The position numbers and the translations under genes are program-made. This document shows positions 16,466-24,289 of a stretch of 64,000 nucleotides of DNA, one piece after another. Each line of letters opens with the position of its first letter. Position 1 is the stretch's first letter. The notes under the pieces are model-generated. The model was not told the origin of the DNA. It did no database searches and worked only from the letters and a program-made list of their open reading frames with translations. The DNA is from JAXDLW01 sp050998755 (GTDB taxonomy: Bacteria > Chloroflexota > Dormibacteria > DASZGP01): positions 31,095 through 95,094 of the forward strand of contig JBPCPW010000099.1 in the NCBI GenBank assembly GCA_050998755.1, given 5' to 3'.

Positions 16466-16572
16466 CCAGCGCCCCGGTCAGGTCGTGGCGCGTCAGGCGG
16501 CGTGGCGCTCGGGTCGGTGAAGAGCACGGGGTACCGAGACTCCGCGACGGGAACCGGGCTGGCCACATCCAT
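16462..16572 (-). CDS. Tiny hypothetical ORF coupled to the following small ORF
   Basis: A 36-codon frame beginning ATG at 16572, with product MDVASPVPVAESRYPVLFTD followed by a Pro-rich end. It begins 24 bases after the acyl-CoA dehydrogenase stop and its TGA overlaps the TTG of the next frame. It could be a genuine small protein, or together with its neighbour a frameshifted remnant of one ~120-residue gene. I have no family match. Confidence 0.25.
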   Translation of the reverse strand: MDVASPVPVAESRYPVLFTDPSATPPDAPRPDRGAG

Positions 16573-16595
16573 CAGGTGGATCAGCGTACCGCGAA

Positions 16596-17732
16596 TCAGG
16601 CCAGGTCGCGCTCCGCCAACCGCAAGAGTGCGACGTCCTCAATCGGCGGGTGGCTGAGTCCGGCACGCGTTTCCAGGAGCAGCCGGGCGAAGGGCTGGCC
16701 CGCGCCAAAGCCGCCGGCGCCGGCGAGCCGCACGGCCTCCTCGGCGGCCGCTGCGGCGGCGTTCACAGCGGTGAGTTTCGCCAGCCCGACGTCGGGCAGC
16801 ATCGCCTCCCGAGGAGATGCCTCGACGTCGTTCCACTCCACCCAGGTGGCGCAAGTCGCCAGTAGGTTGCGTCGAGCCACCTCCAGTACAGCCCGGGTGC
16901 GCCCCAGGCGCAGCCTCACGGACTCCCGGTCTGACACCGGCCCGGCAGCGGTCACGCGGTCCCGGGTGAAGGCCAGGACCTGCTCGAACGCGGTGTAACC
17001 GATCCCCAGGTATGTCGCGGCTATCGCCACCTGGAACCATACGGTGCCCTCGCAGCCCCGCCCGTCCTCGCGGTAGAGAAAGGTCGCCGGGGTGCCCTCC
17101 ATGACGATGTCGTCGTTGCCCGCCGCGCCCAGCGCCGCCGGTCGCCAGGTGTCCTGCATCGTGGTCCCTTCGGCGGGCAACCGGACCATGAAACGCGCTC
17201 CATACGGCTCCTCGCCCTCGGGTTCGACCCGGGCACTCACACGCACCACCCCGAGGAACGGCGCACCCGTGGTGTACGCCTTGCGACCTGTCAGCCGCCA
17301 GGTGGAGCCGGCCGGCGCCGCACTCGACTCTGGCCGCGCCACTGTCGCGGGCAACCCCCCGGCGGAGGGTGTTCCCGCCCCCGGCTCGGTCGCCGCGGAG
17401 TTGACCAGGATGCCCGCGTCCACCACCGATCGACACAATTGCAGCCATTGCGCGGAGGGCCAGGCGCCGCTCTCGGCCTCTCCCCCCAGCAGCATGTGAT
17501 GCATCGCCAGGACCAGCGCGGTGGCCCCGTCGCGGCGCGCCAGCAACTGCTGGTAAGAGGCAAAGTCGAGCAGGTTGGCCCCCATCCCGCCGAGGTCCTC
17601 GGGGACCGTAAGCGCCGGGAGCGCCATCCTCCTGGCGACCGCCAGGTTGCGCTCCGCCGCGTCACCCGCGTCGTCAACAGAGATGAACGCTGCCGCGGCC
17701 TGGCGCGCAAGATCGTCAAAGCGAGGCCTCAT
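16596..17732 (-). CDS. Acyl-CoA dehydrogenase family protein
   Basis: A 378-residue flavoenzyme-like protein. The N-terminal helical domain includes LTVPEDLGGMGANLLDFA, the middle beta domain includes NSAATEPGAGTPSAGG (the FAD-contacting T/S-E-P-x-A-G motif) and the hydrophobic C-terminal helical bundle ends IEDVALLRLAERDLA. These features indicate an FAD-dependent dehydrogenation of an acyl-CoA or similar thioester. The substrate range is unknown and the catalytic Glu cannot be fixed by eye. It is divergent from a TetR regulator, 66 bases apart, and a thiolase follows that regulator, so TetR probably controls a fatty-acid or acyl-CoA degradation set. TATCGT lies six bases upstream of the ATG. 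Confidence 0.88.
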   Translation of the reverse strand: MRPRFDDLARQAAAAFISVDDAGDAAERNLAVARRMALPALTVPEDLGGMGANLLDFASYQQLLARRDGATALVLAMHHMLLGGEAESGAWPSAQWLQLCRSVVDAGILVNSAATEPGAGTPSAGGLPATVARPESSAAPAGSTWRLTGRKAYTTGAPFLGVVRVSARVEPEGEEPYGARFMVRLPAEGTTMQDTWRPAALGAAGNDDIVMEGTPATFLYREDGRGCEGTVWFQVAIAATYLGIGYTAFEQVLAFTRDRVTAAGPVSDRESVRLRLGRTRAVLEVARRNLLATCATWVEWNDVEASPREAMLPDVGLAKLTAVNAAAAAAEEAVRLAGAGGFGAGQPFARLLLETRAGLSHPPIEDVALLRLAERDLA

Positions 17733-17738
17733 CCCAAG

Positions 17739-17744
17739 ACGATA
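17739..17744 (-). promoter_or_regulatory. Putative -10 element for the acyl-CoA dehydrogenase
   Basis: TATCGT on the minus strand, six bases before ATG 17732, consistent with a near-leaderless transcript divergent from tetR. Confidence 0.4.
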
Positions 17745-17778
17745 GGTGCGCGACCCACCCCCTGAATTGATCTACCTG

Positions 17779-17787
17779 TTCTAGAAT
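17779..17787 (+). promoter_or_regulatory. tetR -10 element overlapped by a short palindrome
   Basis: TAGAAT at 17782-17787 lies eleven bases before the tetR ATG and is overlapped by the perfect 8-bp palindrome TTCTAGAA (17779-17786). TetR proteins usually repress their own promoter through such symmetric sites, but eight bases is short and could occur by chance. Confidence 0.4.
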
Positions 17788-17798
17788 CGACGTTACAG

Positions 17799-18386
17799 AT
17801 GGGACGTCCCGCGCTCTACGATGCGCCTACCCTGGTGCACGCCGCGCAGCAACTGGCTGCGGCGGGCGGCCCGGGCAGCGTGACGATCGCCGCCGTGGCG
17901 ATGGCAACCGGGGCGCCGGTGGGCTCGATCTACCATCGTTTTGGTTCGCGCGACAGCCTGATGGCCGCGGCCTGGCTTGATGCGCTGGCGGAGTTCCAGG
18001 CCGGCTTCATCGCTACGCTGCATCGATCGGCTCCCCAGCCGGCGCTGGCCGCGGCGCTCTTCACCACCTCCTGGGCCCGCAGCGACGCTACCCGCGCGCG
18101 ACTGCTGGTCCTCCACCGGGCGCGGGACTATGGAGCCGGTAGTTGGGGGGACGCGGACCGGGCCAGGGCGCGGCTGCTGTCCGACGACCTGGAGGCGGCG
18201 CTGGCCGCCTTCTGCCTGCAGCAACTGGGGGGGACTGGAGGTGAACAGCGCCGCCTCGCTACCTTTGCGCTTCTTGACCTGCCGTACGCCGCGGTCCGGC
18301 GGTACCTGGCGGCCGGGATCACTCCGCCGGCCGAGGTCGACGGCTACCTGGCGACGGCAGTGTCCGGCCTGCTGCCCCACGGCTAG
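17799..18386 (+). CDS. TetR-family transcriptional regulator
   Basis: A 195-residue ligand-responsive repressor. The N-terminal helix-turn-helix (about residues 10-55) contains VTIAAVAMATGAPVGSIYHRFGSRDSLMAAAW, typical of TetR helix 2-4 with the conserved Y-x-x-F (shown here in two parts of the motif). The C-terminal ligand domain is helical and unassigned; a TetR_C-like segment ends DLPYAAVRRYLAAG. It is divergent from the acyl-CoA dehydrogenase and 45 bases upstream of the thiolase, so acyl-CoA or a fatty-acid-like inducer is a reasonable guess. The start is eleven bases after TAGAAT. Confidence 0.9.
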   Translation: MGRPALYDAPTLVHAAQQLAAAGGPGSVTIAAVAMATGAPVGSIYHRFGSRDSLMAAAWLDALAEFQAGFIATLHRSAPQPALAAALFTTSWARSDATRARLLVLHRARDYGAGSWGDADRARARLLSDDLEAALAAFCLQQLGGTGGEQRRLATFALLDLPYAAVRRYLAAGITPPAEVDGYLATAVSGLLPHG

Positions 18387-18431
18387 ACTCAAGCTTCCCC
18401 ACCCCCACGGCCCACCAGAGGAGATTTCGAG

Positions 18432-19610
18432 TTGGAAGAAGCGGTCATTCTCAGCGCCACACGGACCCCCGTCGGCACGTTCAATGGCTCTTTCGCCGAG
18501 GTCCCCGCGGTCGAGCTTGGTCAACTGGTCATCGCCGAGGCGTTGCGCCGGGCAGGGGTTCCCGCCGAGGTCCTCAGCGAGGTCCTGATGGGTAACGTGC
18601 TGAGCGCGGGCCTGGGCATGAACCCAGCCCGCCAGGCATCGATCTTCGCCGGGGTGCCGGACCACGTCCCCGCCACCACCATCAACAAGGTTTGCGGGAG
18701 CGGCCTCAAGACCGTCGCGCTGGCGGCCCAGGCGATCCGCGCCGGCGATGGCGAGGTGATCGTCGCCGGCGGCCTGGAGAACATGAGCCGCGCGCCCTAC
18801 CTGCTGCAGAAGGCGCGCACCGGCTACCGCATGGGCAACGCCGAAGTGATCGACGAGATGATCCTTGATGGCCTCTGGGACGCGTTCGACAACTGCCACA
18901 TGGGCATCACGGCAGAGAACGTGGCCAAGGACTTCGAGGTCTCGCGCCAGGACCAGGATGAGTTCGCCTCCCGTTCGCAGAAACTGGCCGGCGCGGCGAT
19001 CGCCGCCGGTGCCTTCAAGCGGGAGATCACCCCGGTGACCGTGAAGGGCCGTAAGGGAGACACCGTGGTCGAGATCGATGAGCACCCCCGGGCGACCGAC
19101 ATGGAGAAGCTGGGGGCGCTCAAACCCGCGTTCCAGAAGGACGGCGGGGTCACCGCCGGCAACGCGTCCGGGATCAATGACGGGGCGGCCGCACTGGTCA
19201 TCGCCAGCGCGTCCCGCGCCGCGGCCGAGGGCTGGAGGCCGATCGCAAAAATCAGGGGATATGCCTCAGTGGGTGTCGCGCCGCGGATCATGGGCATCGG
19301 CCCGGCGCCGGCCACGCGGGCGGTGCTCAAGAAGGCGGGCATGTCAATTGGCGACATCGACCTATTTGAGCTGAACGAAGCCTTTGCGGCGCAGTCCGTC
19401 GCGGTTGCCCGGGACCTGGCGGTCCCCGAGGACAAGATCAACGTGCGTGGCGGGGCGATCGCCATCGGCCACCCGATTGGCGCCAGCGGTGCACGCATTC
19501 TGACAACGCTGCTGCACGCGATGGAGGATCTCGACAAGCAGACAGGCCTGGCGGCGCTGTGCATCGGCGGCGGTCAGGGCATCGCAATGGTCGTCGAACG
19601 GCTCAACTGA
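18432..19610 (+). CDS. Acetyl-CoA acetyltransferase (thiolase)
   Basis: A 392-residue thiolase that condenses two acetyl-CoA or cleaves 3-ketoacyl-CoA. The nucleophilic Cys88 lies in NKVCGSGLK, the His347 in GHPIGASGARIL, and the second catalytic Cys377 in LCIGGGQG. The full family length and all active-site residues are present. The start is TTG 18432, preceded by AGAGGAGA at a suitable distance; TAGACT about 40 bases upstream could be its own -10. It follows tetR and, with the divergent acyl-CoA dehydrogenase, fits beta-oxidation or acetoacetyl-CoA formation. It cannot be decided from sequence whether it is biosynthetic or degradative. Confidence 0.95.
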   Translation: MEEAVILSATRTPVGTFNGSFAEVPAVELGQLVIAEALRRAGVPAEVLSEVLMGNVLSAGLGMNPARQASIFAGVPDHVPATTINKVCGSGLKTVALAAQAIRAGDGEVIVAGGLENMSRAPYLLQKARTGYRMGNAEVIDEMILDGLWDAFDNCHMGITAENVAKDFEVSRQDQDEFASRSQKLAGAAIAAGAFKREITPVTVKGRKGDTVVEIDEHPRATDMEKLGALKPAFQKDGGVTAGNASGINDGAAALVIASASRAAAEGWRPIAKIRGYASVGVAPRIMGIGPAPATRAVLKKAGMSIGDIDLFELNEAFAAQSVAVARDLAVPEDKINVRGGAIAIGHPIGASGARILTTLLHAMEDLDKQTGLAALCIGGGQGIAMVVERLN

Positions 19611-19634
19611 CCCGCGCGCGGGTGCCGATACAAT
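19610..19634 (+). promoter_or_regulatory. Cupredoxin promoter with 14-bp perfect palindrome in the spacer
   Basis: ACCCGCGCGCGGGT at 19610-19623 is a perfect palindrome lying five bases upstream of TACAAT (19629-19634), i.e. between the expected -35 and -10 positions. Such placement is used by MerR-type activators, and C/G-tract palindromes by CsoR-type copper repressors. The downstream gene encodes a copper-type protein, so metal control is plausible but unproven. Confidence 0.4.
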
Positions 19635-19673
19635 TCTTCGCGGTTTGCCGGCTCGGGTTCAGGAGGACATAGG

Positions 19674-20522
19674 TTGCGCAGGGTGATGCTGCTGGGAGCG
19701 CTGGCTCTCTTTCTGGCCGGCTGTTCCACGGAATCCGCACTCCCGCAGACGGACATCGCCCCCTTCAAGAATGACCCCCGGGTGGCAGTCGAGCTGGCGT
19801 CGATTAACGGTGCCAATGTCACGGTGAACATCAGCGCCACCAACTTCAAGGCCATCGACCCGGCCACAGCCACCAGCACCCATGTGTACGGTGAGGGCCA
19901 CTACCACCTCTTCCTTGATGTCCCGCCGACGGCACCCGGGGAGATCACACCGCACGCCCCGGGCATTTACCACACGCCCGAGAGCACCTACACCATCCGC
20001 GATGTCAAGGACGGTCACCATCACCTCAGCGTGGTCCTCGGCTTCAGCGACCACACGCCATACCAGGACGTCGCGCAGCGGGGCACCGCGGTGTTCGGGG
20101 CGATTGCCTCGATCGACTTCGTGACTGGTTCAGGCGCCACCAAGGTCACGGCTCCGCCGCCCAGCGCCACGCCGTCGGCAGCACCCAGCTCGGCCGCGTC
20201 TGTGCCGTCCGCCTCTGCGCCGGCCGCGTCTGCGCCCGCCACCGCATCCGGCGGCAGCACCACCAGCGTCAAGATCGTCGCCGACGCGACAAATGGTGGC
20301 GCCTACAACCCCGGCTCGGTCAGCGTGGCCGTCGGGGGCACCGTCGAGTGGACCTGGGAGGACGACAGCGCGTCGCACACCGTGACCGCCGAGGACGGCA
20401 AGTTCGACTCCGGCCTGCAGTCCAAGGGTCAGAAGTTCAGCCAGACCTTCAAGGCAGCGGGGACCTACAAATACAAGTGCTCGGTCCATCCGCAGATGCT
20501 CGGCACGGTGACCGTCAAGTGA
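19674..20522 (+). CDS. Cupredoxin-domain lipoprotein
   Basis: A 282-residue exported lipoprotein with lipobox LAGC (Cys17) after a short hydrophobic signal. The N-terminal domain, residues ~30-150, is a beta-rich His-containing domain (GEGHYHLFLD, DGHHHLSVVLG). A Pro/Ala/Ser linker spans about 155-195. The C-terminal plastocyanin-like domain has the four type 1 copper ligands His235 (ASHTV), Cys269, His272 and Met275 (CSVHPQM). It probably carries electrons or binds copper at the outer face of the membrane. The start is TTG with AGGAGG seven bases upstream, and the promoter carries a 14-bp palindrome. Its TGA overlaps the next gene's GTG. Confidence 0.85.
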   Translation: MRRVMLLGALALFLAGCSTESALPQTDIAPFKNDPRVAVELASINGANVTVNISATNFKAIDPATATSTHVYGEGHYHLFLDVPPTAPGEITPHAPGIYHTPESTYTIRDVKDGHHHLSVVLGFSDHTPYQDVAQRGTAVFGAIASIDFVTGSGATKVTAPPPSATPSAAPSSAASVPSASAPAASAPATASGGSTTSVKIVADATNGGAYNPGSVSVAVGGTVEWTWEDDSASHTVTAEDGKFDSGLQSKGQKFSQTFKAAGTYKYKCSVHPQMLGTVTVK

Positions 20523-20710
20523 GGCGCAGCCCGATGCTGATGCTCGGCTTGGTCGTCGCGGCCGTGGTGCTCATCGTCCTCGGCGTGGCCTTCCAACTCG
20601 GGATGTTCTTCCCCAAGCACCACACGCTGTCGAACCACGCGATCCTGGCATGGGTCCTGGCGGTAGCCTGCCTGGTCGGCGCCTCCTTCTCTCGGCCGGA
20701 GCGGACCTAG
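20519..20710 (+). CDS. Small two-helix membrane protein
   Basis: A 63-residue protein with two hydrophobic stretches, MLMLGLVVAAVVLIVLGVAF and HAILAWVLAVACLVGASF, separated by a His-containing loop FFPKHHTLSN. The GTG at 20519 overlaps the cupredoxin stop (GTGA), so it is probably translationally coupled to it; an ATG at 20534 is an alternative start. Unknown function; it may anchor or assist the cupredoxin. Its last four bases overlap the convergent uppP stop. Confidence 0.6.
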   Translation: MRRSPMLMLGLVVAAVVLIVLGVAFQLGMFFPKHHTLSNHAILAWVLAVACLVGASFSRPERT

Positions 20711-21570
20711 CGGGCGAAGAGCAGGCCGATGGTGCCCAGGACGGCGCAATAGATGGCGAAGGGCCAGAGGCGGCCGGACTGGAAGTAGCGCAGCAGGAAG
20801 CGGACGCTGAGGTAGGCCGTGATGCCCGCGACCACCGCCCCCGCGAGGTAGGTCGGCAGGTGCGCGCCGGCGCCGGATGTAAAGAGGCTTGGGACCTCCA
20901 GGAGGCCCGCGGCGAGGATCAGCGGGGTGGCCAGCAGGAAGCTGAAGCGGGCCGTCGCCTCGTAGCCCAGCCCGGACAGGAGCCCAGCGGTGATCGTGGT
21001 GCCCGAGCGGGAGATCCCCGGTAGTAGGGCCAGACCCTCCGACGCGCCGATCACCACCGCCTGGCCATAACCCAGGTTGATCTCCTCGCGGGAACCCGCC
21101 TCGCCGGCAGCCTGCGGCCGATCCGAAGCCGCGGCCTGGCGGCGTCGAAGGGACTCGCCCCCGGCCATGATCACAGCGTTGACGAGGAGAAACACGGCGG
21201 CAAAGCGCGGGCTGGAGAACAGCTTCTTCAGCTCGCTCTCGAAGAACACCCCAAGGATCCCGGGAGGGAGTGTGCCGAGGAACAGCAGCATCGCCAGTTT
21301 CTCGTTGGGGTCTGCCCCCACGCGGCCGCGAACAGCCGCCCTGATGAAGGCCGCGATCAGCCGCGGCCAGTCCTGGCGAAATACGAATAGAAGCGCCATT
21401 GCGGTGCCCAGGTGCAGCAGGACGATGTAGGGCAGGAAGGTCGGGTCGCGCTGGTCGTAGTGCCATCCAAGCAGCTTCGGCAGCAGTACCGCGTGACCCA
21501 GGCTGCTCACGGGAAAGAGCTCCGTGGCGCCCTGGAGAAACCCCAGGAAGAGGGCTTGCCAGAGGCTCAT
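20707..21570 (-). CDS. uppP: Undecaprenyl-diphosphatase (BacA/UppP)
   Basis: An integral membrane phosphatase that recycles undecaprenyl pyrophosphate to the monophosphate carrier for peptidoglycan and other surface polymers; overproduction gives bacitracin resistance. The 287-residue protein has the two signatures GATELFPVSSLGH (residues ~14-26) and PGISRSGTTI, holding the catalytic Glu, Ser/His and Arg. About eight hydrophobic segments are present. A cytoplasmic loop around residues 150-175 (ESLRRRQAAASDRP) is slightly longer than usual. The start is ATG 21570; the open frame continues upstream antisense to the aminopeptidase gene but the family start is clear. It is divergent from the aminopeptidase. 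Confidence 0.95.
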   Translation of the reverse strand: MSLWQALFLGFLQGATELFPVSSLGHAVLLPKLLGWHYDQRDPTFLPYIVLLHLGTAMALLFVFRQDWPRLIAAFIRAAVRGRVGADPNEKLAMLLFLGTLPPGILGVFFESELKKLFSSPRFAAVFLLVNAVIMAGGESLRRRQAAASDRPQAAGEAGSREEINLGYGQAVVIGASEGLALLPGISRSGTTITAGLLSGLGYEATARFSFLLATPLILAAGLLEVPSLFTSGAGAHLPTYLAGAVVAGITAYLSVRFLLRYFQSGRLWPFAIYCAVLGTIGLLFAR

Positions 21571-21674
21571 GGCGGGCAAAGGTAGCACAGCCCCGCCGCC
21601 ACGCCCGGCGCCTGGGGCGCGCGGAGCGGTCGACATTCCCGGAGGCAGTCCGAGGGCTGACAGGGGGCCGCCGG

Positions 21675-21680
21675 TAGACT
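21675..21680 (+). promoter_or_regulatory. Putative -10 element for leaderless M1 aminopeptidase gene
   Basis: TAGACT, eight bases before GTG 21689. It fixes the start of a gene whose open frame continues far upstream. Confidence 0.55.
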
Positions 21681-21688
21681 TGGCGTTG

Positions 21689-24289
21689 GTGTCAATTGAA
21701 CATGCGGACCACTCCGCCTCCGGGCGGACGGAGCGCTGTGGCGGTGGCGGCGGCGCGACCCGAAACGGCCCGGGACGACGGACTTTCGGCTTTGATGGGA
21801 CTGAGCCCAAGTACCCGCCGGACCGCTTTGCCGACATCCTCCACATCCGCCTCGAACTACGCGTGGACCCGCGTCTTCGGACCCTGACCGGGGTGGCCAC
21901 GCATCGCCTGAGGCCGGTCGCGCAGGCCCTGAAGAAGCTCCCCCTGAAGCTCGAGGAGTTGACCGTTGACAGCGTCACGATGGGCGGCAAGCAACTGGAT
22001 TTCCACCATGAGGGCGGCGTCCTGGACATCCGTTTCAAACCCGCCATCGCCGTGGGCCGCGAGGTCGAGGTGAGCATCGCCTACCACGGCTCGCCGCGGA
22101 CCGGGCTGAACTTCACCGGCCCCGACAAGGACTACCCGGAACGTCCGTACCAGGCCTGGTCCCAGGGCCAGGACGAGTACGCTCGCTTCTGGTTCCCGAA
22201 CCACGATTTCCCCAACCAGCGCCAGACCACCGAGGTCATCGTCGAGACACCCGGCGAGTTCCAGACGGTGAGCAACGGCTCGCTGGTATCAGTTGAGACA
22301 CAGGGCAAATGGAAACGCTGGCACTGGCTCCAGGAGGTGCCCCACGTCAGCTACCTGGTCAGCCTCGTCGTCGGCCAATTCGAGGTGTGGGAGGAGACCG
22401 CCGAAGGGACCCCGCTGCAGTACTACGTGCCCCCGGGAAGGGTCGCCGACGGTCACCGGGCCTTCGACGAAACGCCGGCGATGCTGCGCATCCTCAGTGA
22501 ACTGGCGGGCACCCCATATCCGTACGTGAAGTACGCCTCGGTGGTCGTTCAGGACTTCACCTGGGGCGGTATGGAGAACACCTCTGCCACCACCTACATC
22601 GACGACCTCCTGCCAGATGCCCGCGGCGCCGCCGACTACGACTCGGGGCGGCTGGTCTCGCACGAGCTCGCGCACCAGTGGTTCGGCGACCTCCTCACCT
22701 GTCGCGACTGGGCCCACGCCTGGCTCAACGAGGGCTTCGCCACCTATGCGTGGCCGTATTACGCGGAACACGCGTACGGGATCGACGAGGCGCAGCGGTT
22801 GCACCTCACCCACGCTGACGAGTATTTCGCCGAGGACCGAGAGTACCGCCGGCCGATCGTCGCCCGCACCTACACCGAGCCTTACGAGCTCTTCGACGTT
22901 CACACCTACGAGAAGGGCGCCTGGGTGCTGTGGATGCTGCGGCACGTGCTTGGCGAGCAACAGTTCAACGCCGGGGTCCAGGAGTACGTCAGGCGCCACA
23001 GCCGTGGCCTGGTGGTCACCGAGGACCTGGTGCGCGCCATGGAGGACACCAGCGGGAGGAGCCTGGGCTGGTTCTTCGACCAGTGGATATACGGAGGCGG
23101 CCACCCCGAGTTCAAGGTGGCGTACCGCTGGGATGACGACAGCCGAACCGCGCACCTCTCGGTCAGCCAGGAGCAGAAGGTGGACGCGGTGACCCACGTG
23201 TTCCGCATGCCGGTACAGCTGGCCTTTGGGATGCGTGGCGGAAAGTGCGAGGTCCGCGAGGTGGAGGTGGGTGCTCACGGACCAGAGGACGGCTTCACCT
23301 TCACCCTCCCGGCACGGCCCTCGTGGGTGCGTTTCGACGAGGGCAACCGGGTCCTCAAGAAACTGGAATTCGATCGGCCTGAGGAACTGCTGCTCAACCA
23401 GTTGAAGGACGACGAGATGACCGGGCGGGTGGAAGCCGCGCTGCAGCTGGGTCGGAAGGGGACGCCCAGGGCTGTCGACGCCCTCGCCACGGCGCTGGAG
23501 GAGGATCTCTTCTGGTTCGTGCAGGCGGCCGCGGCGAGGGCCCTCGGCATCGCCCAGGGAGAAACGGCCTGCGCGGCGCTCCTGAAGGCGCTGGCCCATC
23601 CGCACTCCCGCGTCCGCACCGCCGTGGCCGGGGCGCTTGGTGCGTTCACCGGGCACGACGAGGTCATCCCTCGACTGCTGCGAACCCTGGCGCGCGACCG
23701 GTCCTACACGGCAGCAGGCGCTGCGGCGAACTCGCTGGGTCGACTGGGCGCCCGCAGCGCGGTACCCGAACTGGAGAAGGCACTGGACCGCCCTTCCCAT
23801 CGAAATACGCTGGCCGCCGGGGCGCTTCGTGGCCTCGCCGAGCTTCGCGACCCGGCGCTGTTGGGGACGATCCTGGCGCAGGCGCGCCCTGGGCGCGAGG
23901 AGCGCCTGCGGGCGCAGGCACTGGTTTCGGCCGCTCGGCTGGCTCGGACGACCACGCGCGAGCAGCGCGACGAGGTCCGCCGCGTGGCCGAGCAGAGCCT
24001 GCGCGACCCGCTCTATTTCGTCCGGCGCGGGGCACTGATCAGCCTGGAGACCCTTGGTGACGTGGAGGCGATCCCGGCACTGCGCGCGACGGTCGACCGC
24101 GACGTGGAGGGTGCGGTGCGCTACGAGGCTCGGGTGGCCATCGAGAACCTGCAGCGCGGCACCACCCGGGAGCATGAGCTGACCGGGGTGCGCGAGGACC
24201 TGGATGAGCTGCGTCGCGGCAACCATGATCTGCGCGACAAGGTGGCAAAGCTCGAGTCGACCTTGAAGAAGGGTCGTAGCGGCAGATGA
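21689..24289 (+). CDS. M1-family zinc aminopeptidase with C-terminal HEAT repeats
   Basis: An 866-residue metallopeptidase that removes N-terminal residues from peptides. The N-terminal M1 domain runs to about residue 560 and contains GGMEN (substrate amino-terminus recognition), HELAH at 325-329 and NEGF with Glu348, giving the full HEXXH-X18-E zinc site. Residues ~570-835 are successive HEAT-like helical repeats (EAALQLG, AAAARALG, AAANSLGRLG, AGALRGLAEL and others), followed by a coiled coil at the end (ELRRGNHDLRDKVAKLES). The start is GTG 21689, eight bases after TAGACT. The stop overlaps hemE (ATGA), giving an unusual aminopeptidase-hemE-hemH operon. The repeats may dock the enzyme on a partner. 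Confidence 0.92.
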   Translation: MSIEHADHSASGRTERCGGGGGATRNGPGRRTFGFDGTEPKYPPDRFADILHIRLELRVDPRLRTLTGVATHRLRPVAQALKKLPLKLEELTVDSVTMGGKQLDFHHEGGVLDIRFKPAIAVGREVEVSIAYHGSPRTGLNFTGPDKDYPERPYQAWSQGQDEYARFWFPNHDFPNQRQTTEVIVETPGEFQTVSNGSLVSVETQGKWKRWHWLQEVPHVSYLVSLVVGQFEVWEETAEGTPLQYYVPPGRVADGHRAFDETPAMLRILSELAGTPYPYVKYASVVVQDFTWGGMENTSATTYIDDLLPDARGAADYDSGRLVSHELAHQWFGDLLTCRDWAHAWLNEGFATYAWPYYAEHAYGIDEAQRLHLTHADEYFAEDREYRRPIVARTYTEPYELFDVHTYEKGAWVLWMLRHVLGEQQFNAGVQEYVRRHSRGLVVTEDLVRAMEDTSGRSLGWFFDQWIYGGGHPEFKVAYRWDDDSRTAHLSVSQEQKVDAVTHVFRMPVQLAFGMRGGKCEVREVEVGAHGPEDGFTFTLPARPSWVRFDEGNRVLKKLEFDRPEELLLNQLKDDEMTGRVEAALQLGRKGTPRAVDALATALEEDLFWFVQAAAARALGIAQGETACAALLKALAHPHSRVRTAVAGALGAFTGHDEVIPRLLRTLARDRSYTAAGAAANSLGRLGARSAVPELEKALDRPSHRNTLAAGALRGLAELRDPALLGTILAQARPGREERLRAQALVSAARLARTTTREQRDEVRRVAEQSLRDPLYFVRRGALISLETLGDVEAIPALRATVDRDVEGAVRYEARVAIENLQRGTTREHELTGVREDLDELRRGNHDLRDKVAKLESTLKKGRSGR

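Noticed and set aside
19610..19623. Palindrome after the thiolase read as a terminator
   Set aside because: No spacer for a loop and no T-run follows; its position inside the next gene's promoter fits an operator better.
22289..24226. A 645-codon open frame antisense to the M1 aminopeptidase
   Set aside because: It is a mirror of the GC-rich codon pattern; the sense frame has full M1 motifs and the antisense product lacks any domain and is Arg/Gly/His-rich.
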